Positions 30,910-42,070 of a DNA stretch of 64,000 nucleotides are shown piece by piece. Position 1 is the first letter of the stretch. Every line of letters begins with the position of its first letter. The notes beneath the pieces were generated by a model. That model made no database searches, had not been told where the DNA came from, and saw only the letters and a list, made by a program, of their open reading frames with translations. The position numbers and the translations under genes were made by a program. Source of the stretch: Amblyomma americanum (Eukaryota; Arthropoda; Arachnida; Ixodida; Ixodidae); the NCBI RefSeq assembly GCF_052857255.1, contig NC_135505.1, positions 54,734,792 to 54,798,791 of the forward strand, given 5' to 3'.

Positions 30910-32140
30910 GTGATAAACTACAAGGAGAAAGCTGTTGAATAACGATGGGTGTTCAATAGGCTTCGAACTAAGTCATCTGATAGTCAAGATGCAAGTTCTT
31001 AGACTATAGACAATGTCAACACACAAGTTTGGGAGAGATTCTTGATTAGGTTATGCATTCAGCGCTTTCTGCTCTATTCAAAACATAAAGTTCAATCACT
31101 TCGGCTGATGCCATATGCACGACATAGTGTGCTTTTTCGTGCACTGCTATATGCACGTCTTCGTCAGATAACATTGCAAGTCGTTTAGCACGCTGTTTTG
31201 ACAGCACCTGAAAGATACCACCCCACGTCAGCCTCTGAAAAAAGTTACTATAATAAATTGAGTGGTTGCGTGGAAAAGGTGGGTTCTTGATCAGTACAAT
31301 AGTGTTTTACGTTCGAAAACAACCTAAAACTTACCCCTCCACTCCGACTCAAAAAATAATGCTGGGAATATTTGCCTTAGTATAGTGTTAATGTTTTATG
31401 GCTAATGGAATCTGCAAATGAAAGAAACCTGTTATTGTTTGCATTTTTTGCGAAAACTTCTGCTTTCATAGTGCGGCTTTAGCGATTGTTAGCTGTACTG
31501 CATCGTAAGCTACAGGAAAGCTACTGCACATGTCACGATCTTATTTCGAGTAGCTGATCGAACAGACTTCTCGGTGCAAATGCGTTCGGTCAGGCTACGC
31601 CGGTCATGCCTAGATTACGGCAAATGGCTACATATCACAACCAATTGTATTGCGCTAAGATGCGAGCGCTATTCCTGAATCGCCGCGTGAGTGTCACAAT
31701 GAGCCCGAAACGTCGAGAAAGTCACGTTCGAGCGCATGTAAAGCAAAAATCGGCGTTTCCTATCGCATTGAAGCACACTTCTTGCACTGCGGTGAGCCAG
31801 ATTTCATAGAATATGCCTGAAAATGCGCTATGTCGACTTAAATATCACTAATAAGCTCGTGGTAACTTACTTGTGAGCCTGAACCAAGTTTTTCATTTAG
31901 TGCTTGATCTGTTTGACTGTGACGCACACTGCGTGCCCGCATTGCTCGCTTGCGAGCTGGTTGAACAGAGCCGTCATCCTAGCGTACACGAGTGCATTGC
32001 GTTTCTGCGCTCGCAGATCGCGATGGTGATCCTTCCACAAGTTGATGAGTAAATGCGTCAGTGACGCTGTGCAGGAAAAGCGTTTTTGCGTCGGCACGCT
32101 CGCCTGCAGCGGGGACACGTTGCTGCTGGGGACTGACAAT
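30910..32140. other. unannotated sequence
   Basis: AT-rich up to about 31500, then more balanced. No domain, tRNA or repeat was identified. The missing Myb exon of the Harbinger accessory gene and the element's right end may lie here but were not recognised. Confidence 0.3.
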
Positions 32141-32144
32141 TTGC

Positions 32145-32990
32145 CTATTTCACGACGACACGGACAGAAACGGCGGCGGAACGGAGACCGGCGAGCTTCT
32201 TTGATGTCAATCGCCGCTGAATTTTCAATGGCGCTCGCGCTAGGCTGGCATTTTCTTGAAACAGCGCCCAGTCGTCCAAATGGAGCTTCCAACGTCGTGG
32301 TTTTCTAGGAATGATTTTTGTAGATGTTAAACCGATAAGAACGGGTAGATGATCGCTACCATACGGGTTGTCCAAGACATCTCCTTCAAAAGCAATAAAG
32401 AGAGAAAGGCGATGTGAGAGAAAAATTTATGCAGGTCTATCTTCCTGAGCGTGGGAAACAGTATGTGTGTTTGCCCTTGTAGAGCAGGCATATGTTATTG
32501 CACAGAATAAAATATTCTAAAATACTGGCCTCTAGCGTGCGTATTGTTTGCTTCTCCACAAATTGGAGTCAGCATTAAAACCGCAGACTAACAGATATGG
32601 CTCTGGTAATTGTTTTAAAATGTCTTCTAAATCATGGAGTGTTACTGTCATGTGTAGTTGGAGAAATATGAAACATACTGTATCTGTTTTAAAAAGAACT
32701 ACAGATAGTTCAACGGCTTAAGATGTTGTCGGAAGCTTGGTTTTACGAGTGGCCAAACTACTTTGAGCAACTATGACAGTCTGAGAGCCTATTAGCTTGC
32801 TCTTGGTCATGGCGAAGTACTTTATATTTTCTTAAAATACTTTTATGTTTTGGTCCCAAGTTTGTCTCCTGGAGACACAAAAGCCGCGGAATATAAAGCA
32901 TGAATATCTTTTACGTCCCTGTAGTTTTTTATTATGCCTCGACAGTTCCAGTGAATTAAGAATGTCATATCTATTGACTTTTGGGGATGT
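32145..32990 (-). pseudogene. LINE endonuclease fragment
   Basis: Reads right to left. A decayed stretch has NNICLLYKGKHTYCF (about 32460-32505) followed by LSLFIAFEGDVLDNPYGSDH and LPVLIGL (about 32310-32400). The S-D-H-x-P block is the C-terminal catalytic motif of the apurinic-type endonuclease of non-LTR retrotransposons, and RRWKLHLDDWALFQENA (about 32220-32290) is the usual sequence after it. No RT follows. This is a different family from the LINE immediately to the right (33.1-36.1 kb). Confidence 0.65.
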
Positions 32991-33119
32991 ATTTAAACAC
33001 CTATGCTCCCGGTTTTGCGGGGCCTGTTATTGGAATTTTTTCTTACTTTTCTGCGCCGCCACTGCTGTGGTGGCGGGCGACTGCTTATATCGGTCGCGTG
33101 GAATTGAGTGAATTGTGAA

Positions 33120-36110
33120 TCAATGTGAATTGAGTAATTCACGTTGGGTCCACTCAATTCGAATGGCTTGCGAGATGAGAGCCGCCAGGCGATGTATATT
33201 ATGGCACATTTCTGGACTGCGGCTGACGCGTCAGAGTAGACGAGAAAGGGAAGCGCATCTTGTATAGCAAGCAGCTCAGCACATAAGGAAGTAGGGGGTT
33301 TCGCGAATCGACGCATGGGCGCCTTGTTAAGTGCATACTGGCGGGGGCAGTAAAGTGCAGACGTCGTTACACAGCCCTAGATACTGGCATCAACATAAGT
33401 AATAATTGAGCCGCGGGGTGGGTGACTATCTTGTTCCGCGATTCGCTCGCGAAGGGACGATGCCGCATAAGGTGAGGTTGGGCGACGTAGATCGGTAGGT
33501 TTGTTGTCTCTCAGCTGCACAAAGTTCCATGGAGGAAGAACTGACGGTGGCGGTTACAGTACGGTGTGTGATAAAGAAAAGGTCCTGCTTGCTCGCGGTG
33601 AATGCAAAAGGGTGGCCATAAGGCTACCAGCATCACGGCGCTGCTGCACAAGCTCGTCAAGGGTATTTAACTGAGTTTTTTCTTGAAGTGCCACGATCGG
33701 CATGATGCGTAAAAAGGCAAGTGATAGCTCTCATTACCTCCCGATTGACGGCTTCCAAACGATCCCACTGATCTCTGTTTATGTGTTGGAACTGTGCTTG
33801 GTAAATGAGGCACGGCTGCAAAACCGCTTTCACCAAATATCGTGCGACATGAGATTGAGCGCCGCCGGTTTTGAGAGCAATTCGTCTGATTAGGCTCAAA
33901 GTGTTCAACGCCTGCTTTTTAGCCTGATAAAGCGAGGCAGTGCCTGTTCCGGACTGATGTATCGACAAACCCAGAATTTTCTATGTCGAAGATTCTTGAA
34001 CTGGGGTTCCAGATAGTTGGAGACGGATTGACGTGGCAGCGAGTTTACGGCGTCCCCAGCGGTTGGCTACTGACATGAACGAAGTTTTGCTCACTGAAAG
34101 CTGTAGGCCGACAGACAAAGCGTAATGAGCGGTAATATCTAAGGCTGACTGTAGGGCCGCCGCATGAGTTAGCAGGTCATGGTCAGTGCTCCATACCGTG
34201 ATATCATAGGCGTACAGTAACAACTCGACGTCACGGACTTCATGTAAGCGCCATGCAAGAGGAATGCAGGCAATATTGAACAGTGTTGGTGACAGCACCG
34301 AGCGTTGGGGTAAAGCGCGAACAGATCAAAATGTTCCTATGGAGTCACCACTGAGGCTTATGGCAAATCGTCTGCCTTCAAGGAAGGATTTTATAAAATT
34401 GCATATTCGAAGAGGCAAATGCAGCATGTCGATAGAATGAAAAATGTCAGCATGACTTATATTATCGTAAGCCTTTTCGATATTCATCGCTAGCACGGTA
34501 CGTACAATGTGGCTGCGAGTCTATGACAGAACTTGCGACGCCAAGACAGCCAAACCATCTTCAGGGCCGATGAATGGACGGAAGTCAATTTGGGCGGGGT
34601 GGTGGAATCCGTGGTGCTCCAGACACCACGACAGTCGTGTGGCTAACATTCTCTCTCTCAGCTTGCCCAGTGTTGATGTTAGAGAAATAGGCCTGAAGTT
34701 GCCAAGATCCGTCGGTAGCTTCCCTGGTTTTGGTATTGGGATCAAAGTGGCCAATTTCCAGGTCTCATGCACAGAGCCGTTTAGCCATACTGGGTTAATG
34801 GTGTCGAGAAGTCGAGGGAGGACAGCACAACTCGTGTTCTTGTACACCTCATATGGAATGGCATCCGAACCGGGCGATGTCTTTCGTTTAGCCTCATCTA
34901 TTGCTGCAAGCAACTCAGGCATGGTAAAGGTAGACGCAATACCCTCGGCATCTGGTGCTAATGGCAGTTTGTCTACGTAAGCTGGAATCCCTGCCAAGTT
35001 AGACTGGGTAGCTGAGGGTGGCAACACATATTTTGGAAAAATTTCTGTGCGACTTCTTTGGCGAAATCACTCGGAGACAAGTTAGCTGCAAGGCATCTTC
35101 GCAGAAAACTGCTCACACCACGCATTCCGCTGCCTTCGTGATGGATGGCGTTCTTAGTTGCGAGCCTTAGCAGTAATACAGCTGTCTTATACGTGCCTGT
35201 GCAGATGTGGGATCACGTGAGGCTTGCAGCTCGGCCTGTCGGCAGTTTAGGAGACCGATATCTCGAACCGGTTGATCGAAGTCTGCCCAGGTGCAGGTGG
35301 TAGCACTGTTTAACGCGCATTGTATGCGATCAGCAATCGATGGTGACGACTCTGCTGGGAGATCCTGGAGAATAGCACGGAAACAATCCCAGTTGACCAC
35401 CGTGCACTTGCGGCGTTGCCGTCGAGCACGTGATGGATGGACACCGATGATTATAGGGTGGTGGTCACTGCCCCAACAGTCAGGCTCAAGGTGCCACGAG
35501 GGAGTGCCTGCGCCAGACCACCACGCCAGATCAGGAGCATATGTGGTACTCTGACTCTGACGCATAGCCAGTTTTGCTGAACTGGGGTGATTTAGGAGAA
35601 TAAAAACGCATCCGCGAAGGCATCCCCCACACGCCTGCCGCGGGGGCTAGAAGTAGGGTACCCCCAGTCCGGGTGTGGGGCGTTGAAGTCACCTCCGACT
35701 AAAATCGGACACCCGGGGTATTGCCTACGCACAGTCAATAACCAGCCCAGATTGATACGGGAGCGAGCGCCACCCGCTGGTCTTACGTAAAAGGATACCA
35801 CCACAACAGTTGCCTTCCGTACTTTTACAGCAACTGCAACTACCTCCAGATACGAAGTGCACCAAGTTTCCAGAGAGAGGCATACGTGAGGGAAACGCGC
35901 GTTAACGTACACCGCCGCCTTTCCTGGAGGGGAAGCAGTGTGCACACGATGATGGTTCATTGAAGGTGACGCGTAACGACTGGAGCCCGTAATTGCTGGC
36001 AAGGCATTTCTTCCCTTGTTCTCTGGCTTCTCTGCTGGTGGCGGGCAGGTGGCGCCACCAGCACGCGCCGTAACTAGGACGACGTCAGGTGTGACTTCAC
36101 TTTCTCCCAT
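33120..36110 (-). pseudogene. LINE (endonuclease, RT, RNase H), interrupted copy A
   Basis: Reads right to left. Endonuclease: 35592-36110, GKAAVYVNARFPHVCLSLE, LVGGDFNAPHPDWGYPTSSP, then GSDHHPIIIGVHPSRARR (about 35440). RT: 34521-35027 with KRKTSPGSDAIPYEVYK and IPIPKPGKLPTDLGNFRPIS; 33981-34298 with MLSPTLFNIACIPLAWR and LLLYAYDITVWSTDHDL, where the catalytic YADD has become YAYD. Thumb: 33657-33968 with LVKAVLQPCLIYQAQFQHI. RNase H start: PPTSLCAELLAIQDALPF (about 33250-33300), then truncated near 33120. Several frameshifts and stops. Same family as 54.27-59.92 kb (shared SVANRWGR, IRLHLSGTP-type and SRINLGCLL-type blocks). The Ty3/gypsy element lies directly on its 5' side. Confidence 0.85.
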
Positions 36111-36135
36111 CGCTATATCGACTTCTGCGCTATAT

Positions 36136-36268
36136 TGTAGCAGTTGTTACACTGAAAAGGAACTGCAGCGGCTGAACGAGGGCACCAGAGAAACGGACCT
36201 ACACTTCAGCGTCGTCTACTTCTAGAGGCCGCGATCTCTTTCTTCTTCTACTTCCAATCCTCGTGTCA
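36136..36268 (-). repeat. 3' LTR of the Ty3/gypsy element
   Basis: 133 bp starting TGTAGCAGTTGTTACACTG and ending TCCTCGTGTCA on the plus strand; differs from 41298-41430 at four sites. Confidence 0.92.
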
Positions 36269-36309
36269 CGGCCCCTCTTCAGGAGCATCGCCCCGATGCG
36301 GTGTTACCG

Positions 36310-37334
36310 TCAGACCGAATAGCGGGGAGAAAAAGTGTTCAAGAGGTACACCACGAGTCTGACATCACGGAATATGACTACATGCAGACGGAAAGTCACT
36401 CGGGGGGTCGCTCGTAGTACGGCTTCATTCGCACCACATGCACAACGTCGCTGCGTTTGCCGTTGTGCGATGAACGAGCTGGCGAGGCTGGTGCAACTTC
36501 GTAGGTTACGTCGCTGAGGCGGCGGACAACAAGGTAAGGGCCGAAGTAGCGGCGCAGTAACTTTTCGGACAGCCCGCGACGACGAACGGGCGTCCAAACT
36601 CACACATAGTCGCCTGGGAGGTAGGTAGCGTAACGGCGTCCAAGGTTGTAGCGGTCAGCATCGATCTGCTGCTGACGGTGAATGCGGTGTCAGGCTAGTT
36701 GCCGTGCTTCTTCCGCGCTCTGAACATAGGTGGCGACGTCGACAAGTTCACTCTCACTGTCAGGGGGGTCCACGGGTAGCATTTCATCGAGGGGGGTGGT
36801 AACCTATCGACTGAAGACTAATTCGAACGGAGTGAACTGCGTCGTCTCTTGCTGCGTGGTATTATACGCGAATGTTGCGTATGGGAGAATTTCGTCCCAT
36901 GTCTTGTGCTCGATATCAATATACATGGAAAGCATGTCGGTCAAGGTCCTGTTGAGGCGTTCTACCAAGCCATTTGTCTGCGGGTGGTAGGCTGTTGTAC
37001 GTCTATGGCTGGTGTGCGTGAGCTTGAGCACAGCCTGAGTGAAGCGGTCCGTAAATGCAGCTCCACGGTCAGTAATGATAGCTGCAGGAGCGCCATGACG
37101 CAGGACGATGTTGTGGACGAAGAAGTCGGCGACTTCAGCAGCAGTACCGTTTGCAAGTGACGTGGTCTCAGCGTATCGGGTCAAATAATCTGTCGCGACC
37201 GCAATCCACCGGGTTCCTCTGGTCGACTTCGGAAAAGGGCCGAGGAGGTCTATGCCAATTTGCTGAAAAGGAGTCTTTGGTGGTGCTATGGGCTGCAGAA
37301 AGCCGGCTGGCTTCAGAGGAGGAGATTTGCGCCG
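36310..37334 (-). pseudogene. Ty3/gypsy integrase core and GPY/F tail
   Basis: Reads right to left after a TAA at 37335-37337. It begins FLQPIAPPKTPFQQIGIDLL (first catalytic Asp in GIDLLGPFP), then AVATDYLTRYAETTSLANG, IITDRGAAFTDRF (second Asp) and HPQTNGLVERLNRTLTDM (Glu), i.e. the D,D-35-E integrase triad with normal context. The open stretch ends at about 36804. After a stop and frame change, the C-terminal GPY/F-type domain is visible near 36470-36600 (GDYVWVWTPVRRRGL, LLRRYFGPYLVVRRLSDVTY). No chromodomain was recognised. The role in the family is insertion of the cDNA into the genome. Confidence 0.88.
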
Positions 37335-38190
37335 TTAGCAATCCCGGCATGTTGTTACGTATCTAGGCACGGATGGGAGTAAATTGGGCCAGTAATACTT
37401 AAGCCGAATCTTTGCCAGTGTGCGACTAACCCCCAAGAGGCCGGCGGATGGTTCATCATGACAAGCGCTTAAGATTTCGGAGCGTAACTGGGATGGCACA
37501 ACAAGCAGAAACGTCTCTTTGTTGCTGTCAAAGTTGCGCTTGTAGAGGACTCCACGCCGCAGAATGAAGGTCTGTAGTCCACGGCGAAACACACGAGGTA
37601 CATGAGAATTCAAACCCTCCAGATACTTAACGAGTGGCGCCAACTCAGAATCTGCTCGTTGAAGCTGCGCCATACGGGAGATGCTAATGACACAAAGAAC
37701 AGGGCAATCTTCGGGAATGTTTTGCGTAGCCGGTTCTACGGGCGCTCGTGATAAACACCTGTAAACCTGTAAACGGAGGCTCCATCTGGCCAACCGGCCA
37801 GAAGGGTCTTGAATGCTGGCCAGCCAGCATAACGAGTGATGATCGCTGACAACACGAAACAGTCGGCCGTAGATGTAAGGTCGAAACTTACTCAGAGCCC
37901 AGATGACGGCAAGGCACTCTTTTTCGGTCGTCGAATAGTTACGTTCCGATCGAGAAAGTGTGCGGCTCGCGCAGGCGATTACTCGCTCTGCGCCGTCCTG
38001 CCACTGTACGAGGATCGCTCTGAGGCCGACATTGCTGGCGTCAGTGTGGACATCAGTCTCTGCATTCTCGTCAAAATGAGCTAGTATTGATGGACTTTGA
38101 AGGCTGCAGCGGAGTTCCTCGAAGGCTGCGTCTTAGGCACTTCCCCATACGAAGGGTGTGTCATCTCTAGTCAAGGCAGTCAATGGCTCA
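37335..38190 (-). pseudogene. Ty3/gypsy RNase H and H2C2 zinc region
   Basis: Continuation of pol in the frame entered after a frameshift near 38200. AEPLTALTRDDTPFVWGSA is followed by TAA (38133-38135), then LAHFDENAETDVHTDASNVG, SRTLSRSERNYSTTEKECLA and YIYGRLFRVVSDHHSLCWL: the RNase H core with TDAS and the Glu/Asp residues. At about 37750 the usual linker before LSRAPVEPA is shortened (RLQVYRCLSRAPV), a probable deletion of some 15-20 codons. 37335-37480 encodes the integrase zinc region CHDEPSAGLLGVSRTLAKI, then YVTTCRDC. Confidence 0.85.
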
Positions 38191-39888
38191 GCTAGGCGAG
38201 AAAAATCTAACAAAGCGGCGGTTATACGAGCAGAGGCCCAAAAAACGTCGGAGGGCCTTCTTGTCGGTTGGGCGTGGGAAACTGGAGACGGCGGAAGTCT
38301 TATCGGGGTCTGGAAGAACACCTTGTGCGCTGACAACATGTCCTAAGAAACGGAGCTCCTCGAAGGCGAAATGGCATTTCTCTGGCTTGATCGTTAGTTG
38401 TGCAGACTGAAGAGCTTGAAGGACAATGCGCAATCGCTGCAAGTGTTGTTCGAAGCTAGACGAAAAGATGACCACGTCGTCCAGGTACACAAGGCACGTC
38501 TGCCACTTCAAACCAGCTAAAACAGTGTCCATCCTGCGTTGAAATGTGGCCGGAGCGGAGCAAAGTCCAAACGGGAGCACCTTAAATTCGTACAGACCGT
38601 CGGGTGTCACGAAAGCCGTTTTCTCGCGGTCTCGCTCGTCCACCTCGATCTGCCAATATCCGCTTTTCAGATCTAAGGAAGAGAAGAACCTGGCGTCCCG
38701 GAGTCGGCCAAGGGCATCATCGATCCTCGGGAGTGGGTATACGTCGTTTTTGGTAACTTTATTCAGTTTCCTGTAATCAACACAGAATCGCAACGTGTTG
38801 TCTTCCTATTTCACCAGGACCACCGGCGACGCCCACGGACTTGTTGACGGCTGTATAACGTCGTCTGCAAGCATTTCATCGACTTGCGTCCTAATAGCTT
38901 CGCGTTCTTTAGGCGAAACGCGGTATGGACGCTGACAAACTGGTGGCGTGGCCGAGTCGGTGACAATGCGATGCTTGGCTACCAGCGTACGTCCGACCTT
39001 GGAGCTCGCCGCGAAGCAATCTTTAAAATCAAGTAGCAGCGACGACAGAAGGTTCTTCTGATGAGGTGACAACTCCGGGTTGATTTTAACCTTCTGAAGG
39101 GCGTTACTTGGTGCGGCATCGTCGTGATGATTCACCTGTACGGGGCACAGATTCGGCAACCTATTCACGTCGTCGAGGAAGGCGACGGCCGTTCCTTTGG
39201 CGAGGTGCTGAATTTCGTTCGTGAAATTCGTCAGAAAAACTCTCGCACAGCCGTCATTCAGTTCAACAAGACCGCGCGCGATAGCCCCACCCTTCTCGAG
39301 CAACATCGAAGGGTGACTGTCCGCAATACCCTCGTAGTCGTGAAACGAGTCGTTCCTCACTAACACCAGCACACTGGACCGTGGTGCCAGCATTACGTCG
39401 TCTTCGACTATACGCAGAGCGTTGACTCCTGGGCCTTCTGTGTTACTGTGCGCCACGGCTTGCTTCGTCGAAAATCTGACTCGCGCCTCGTGTAGATCGA
39501 TCACAGCACCGTTTGCCTGTAGAAAGTCGAGGCCCAGGATCAAATCTCTCGAACACTCGCTCAACAAGACGAATTCACCCACGTAGAGGAAACCGCGGAT
39601 GCCGACTCGGGCTGTGCACCTTCCGGCCGGGCTAATGAGGTGACCTCCAGCCGTGCGAATGCTAGGGCCCAACCATGATGTCAAAACTTTTCTCAATTCC
39701 TGGGCGAGGGTGTGGCTCATCACGGAATAGTCAGCCCCAGTATCAAGTAAAGCGATGGTGTCAGTTCCGTCAATCGTCACACGCAAATCAGAAGTAGCGC
39801 GTCGGATGCTGTCGCTACCCTGCCCCGGTGAGGAATCAGCTCTATCGGTATATCGGCGGCGGAGGATCTTCAGTTTTCCCGACAGCAT
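38191..39888 (-). pseudogene. Ty3/gypsy protease and reverse transcriptase
   Basis: Same frame from 39888 to 38188, with one TAG at 38806-38808 between SPWASPVVLVK and the RT core. Protease: TIALLDTGADYSVMSHTLA (catalytic DTGA) and LILGLDFLQANGAVIDL. RT: VDEMLADDVIQPSTSPWASP, then RFCVDYRKLNKVTKNDVYPL, FSSLDLKSGYWQIEVDERD, FKVLPFGLCSAPATFQRRM and the catalytic CLVYLDDVVIFSSSFEQH. The usual residue at the TAG is Lys, so a single A-to-T change would explain it. The RT is otherwise intact through LRRFLGLCSYNRRFVRFF, where the frame shifts near 38200. Confidence 0.9.
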
Positions 39889-41121
39889 CGGCCTAGCCTC
39901 CGGAGACCGCTGGAATTAGTTTTCTCGGCGTGGACTGGGAGAACGCCGCTCAGGGTAGCCGGCGTCTCGGCGAGGATTTGGGGAACGGTAACGCAGAGGA
40001 GATGACGACCTAGGATCGTAGCGACCGTATGTCCCAGGCCTCTGACGGGCCGACAAATGAGTTTCAATTTAGAATGGGCGTTCGCCATTCCGGGGGCAAG
40101 GGTCGTCGGGCGCGAAACGACGCAGACCCACTCGGCGGTACGGGCAGGCACTGTAAAGATGTCCCGCCTCATCACAGTGGTAGCAAAGGGGCCGCCGGTC
40201 CGGTGCACGCCACACTTCATACTTCCGTAGCCGCTGATAAGCTTATCGAGCAGGCACACGGGAAAGACCAGACTGCTGCGCTGCGTGAGTCGCGGTATTC
40301 ACGTCGTAGCCTGGCGTTGGGGCCCGGCAGAGGACAGATGCATAGGTTGGTCTGACCTCAGTCTGTCTTGGGATCTCAGGCAGTTGGTGCTGCTGTGCTG
40401 CTAGGCGCACCTCGTCCCGGACGACTTCAGACAGCGATGTAACAGACGGCGCGCTGGGAGGCACCTGGCGGGCTTGTAATTCCTCCCTGACGATCGACCT
40501 GATTAGGTCCCGTAAAACGGCCGCATTACTCCCTAGCGGCATCGAAGAAACAGCGGGCCCAAGCGTGCTTACATCCCGATTGTATTGCCGGGCTCGTTGC
40601 AGGTGCGTCGTCTCCATGGTAGTCGCTTCCGTGGGGAATTCGGCAACAGTACGCGGTGGACTCCGCACAAGACCGGCGAAAAGTTCCTGCTTGACCCCGC
40701 GCATGAGGTGGCGAGGCTTCGTCTCCTCCGCCATGGATGGGTCAGCACGCTTGAAGAGGCGCGTCATGTCCTCTACATACATGCGGACGCTTTCGTTAGT
40801 CCGCTGGTTACGGGAGCGAAGCGCAGCTTCAGCTTTCTCCCGGCGGTCTGCGTTGGGGAATGTAGCTATGAGATTTTGGCGAAATGTCTGCCAGGTGGAC
40901 AGGTTGCTCTCGTGGTTCTCGTACCATGTCCTAGCGGAGTCCTCGAGCGCAAAATACACATTATGGAGCTTACGGTCGTCGCTCCAACCGTTGTAGCGGG
41001 CGACCCGCTCGAAGATGTCCAGCCAGTCTTCCGCATCTTCGTACATGTCGCCGTGAAAAGATGGCGGTGTTCGCGGCGTGTGGTAGAGGATGGGCGCCGG
41101 GAACCTACTGTCCGTGGCCAT
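39889..41121 (-). pseudogene. Ty3/gypsy Gag with CCHC knuckle
   Basis: ATG at 41121 opens a 292-codon Retrotrans_gag-type region: TPPSFHGDMYEDAEDWLDIF, then NGWSDDRKLHNVYFALEDSA, TWQTFRQNLIATF and VRMYVEDMTRLFKRADP. TAA at 40243-40245 ends it, but the same frame continues with CYHCDEAGHLYSACPYRR (CCHC zinc knuckle, about 40130-40185), then Arg/Ser/Pro-rich sequence, with further TAA at 40069-40071 and 39916-39918, and runs in frame into protease. So the ancestor had a single gag-pol frame, and gag expression with respect to pol would not need frameshifting. Three stops make Gag truncated before the knuckle. Confidence 0.88.
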
Positions 41122-41297
41122 TTCCGGTGGGACCGTCGGTCGAGGCTGCGTCTTCCTCGTCGGGTTGTCAAGAGGCCCGAACTCGGGTGTCTCACCGCGG
41201 AGGCGGCGGCTTGGGCGCTGATGGACCGGTGTGAGTGCCGTCTTTATCTCGTAGGCGTACGCAGGTCGGGAAGCGTACCCAGCACCTCCAAGAGATG

Positions 41298-41430
41298 TGT
41301 AACAGTTGTTACACTGAAAAGGAACTGCAGCGGCTGAACGAGGGCACCAGAGAAACGGACCTACACTTCACCGTCGTCTACTTCTAGAGGCTGCGATCTC
41401 TTTCTTGTTCTACTTCCAATCCTCGTGTCA
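41298..41430 (-). repeat. 5' LTR of the Ty3/gypsy element
   Basis: 133 bp, TGTAACAGTTGTTACACTG to TCCTCGTGTCA on the plus strand, followed by the ATAT target duplicate at 41431-41434. The putative primer-binding site TGGAGGTGCTGGG (minus strand) begins 7 bp inside the element. Confidence 0.92.
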
Positions 41431-41659
41431 ATATTGACGCATTTTGTTGATTTCTTTGTTTTTTCTCCATAATTGGCAATAAATAAATAACTTTTCACTC
41501 TACACTCATCAAGCTTGGCATGGTGGTTACATTCTGTCCCCTCCATCTGACGCTGTCAATTGTCCGCTAACTTGATTAGTTGCCGCGCTACTTGTGGAAG
41601 ACAACGTTACACCGGATGCACGGGTATGAGCCAATGAAGGCTTTCGCCTTAAAAGAATG

Positions 41660-42070
41660 AAGTCGGAGACAAGTACCGTATTTACCTCATCGCCTTACAA
41701 GGCGAGGATAGGTGCAGCAAAACCCCCGAGGAGTAAGGTATGACCTCAAGGAAACGAAAGGGAAAGTCTAATGAAAAAGGTGCTGGTCGCAGAGTTCAAC
41801 CGCGGGATATTGCACTGAAAGGAAAACGTTCTGCAAAGCGATCAACGGCAACAAATGTGAATGGGATTGCGTCGTGTGCAAATAATTATGAGCAGCAGAG
41901 CGCCTCGTTCTGTGTGAATCCAATGTACGATATGTGACGAGTGGGCTCACGAAGTGTGCGCAGGGCCCCACGGATTGTACTTCAAGTGCTCCGAGTGCAA
42001 GAACAGACGTTTTTTGGTTATGACAAAATGTCTCCTTTTGCCCCATGTGTCGGGGCAAAATGAGACAAAA
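41660..42070 (+). pseudogene. pogo/Tigger-type transposase 3' fragment with zinc-finger tail and terminal motif
   Basis: A short frame with KRKGKSNEKGAGRRVQPRD (from ATG 41740) is followed, after a frame change near 41910, by QCTICDEWAHEVCAG and GLYFKCSECKNRRFL, a Cys/His finger (C-x2-C...W-A-H-x2-C...C-x2-C) like that ending many psq/pogo-type transposases. TSSPYKARI further upstream also fits that C-terminal tail. About 30-60 bp downstream lie AAAATGTCTCCTTTTGCCCC and GGGGCAAAATGAGACA, resembling the motif upstream of the transposase fragments in the palindrome (6740, 26940). It is read as the 3' end of the same or a sister family. The catalytic domain is missing. Confidence 0.55.

Larger units (their letters stand above)
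36132..41434 (-). mobile_element. Ty3/gypsy LTR retrotransposon, complete but defective
   Basis: 5.3-kb element transcribed right to left. LTRs of 133 bp each lie at 36136-36268 (3') and 41298-41430 (5'); they begin TGTA, end GTCA and differ at four positions. A 4-bp target duplication ATAT flanks the element (36132-36135 and 41431-41434). Gag, protease, RT, RNase H and integrase occur in this order, as in Ty3/gypsy. No env-like frame. A polypurine stretch (AAGAGGGGCCG) borders the 3' LTR, and TGGAGGTGCTGGG just inside the 5' LTR is a plausible primer-binding site. In-frame stops and one frameshift in gag-pol make it non-autonomous. The high LTR identity (about 97%) suggests a fairly recent insertion. 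Confidence 0.93.

Noticed and set aside
34507..34980. 157-codon plus-strand frame
   Set aside because: Antisense of the LINE copy A reverse transcriptase.
38806..38808. programmed readthrough of the TAG between protease and RT in the gypsy element
   Set aside because: The stop replaces a Lys expected inside the RT N-terminus, not a gag-pol boundary, and several other stops exist; simple decay is more likely.
40585..41337. 250-codon plus-strand frame
   Set aside because: Antisense shadow of the gypsy gag, with no domain of its own.
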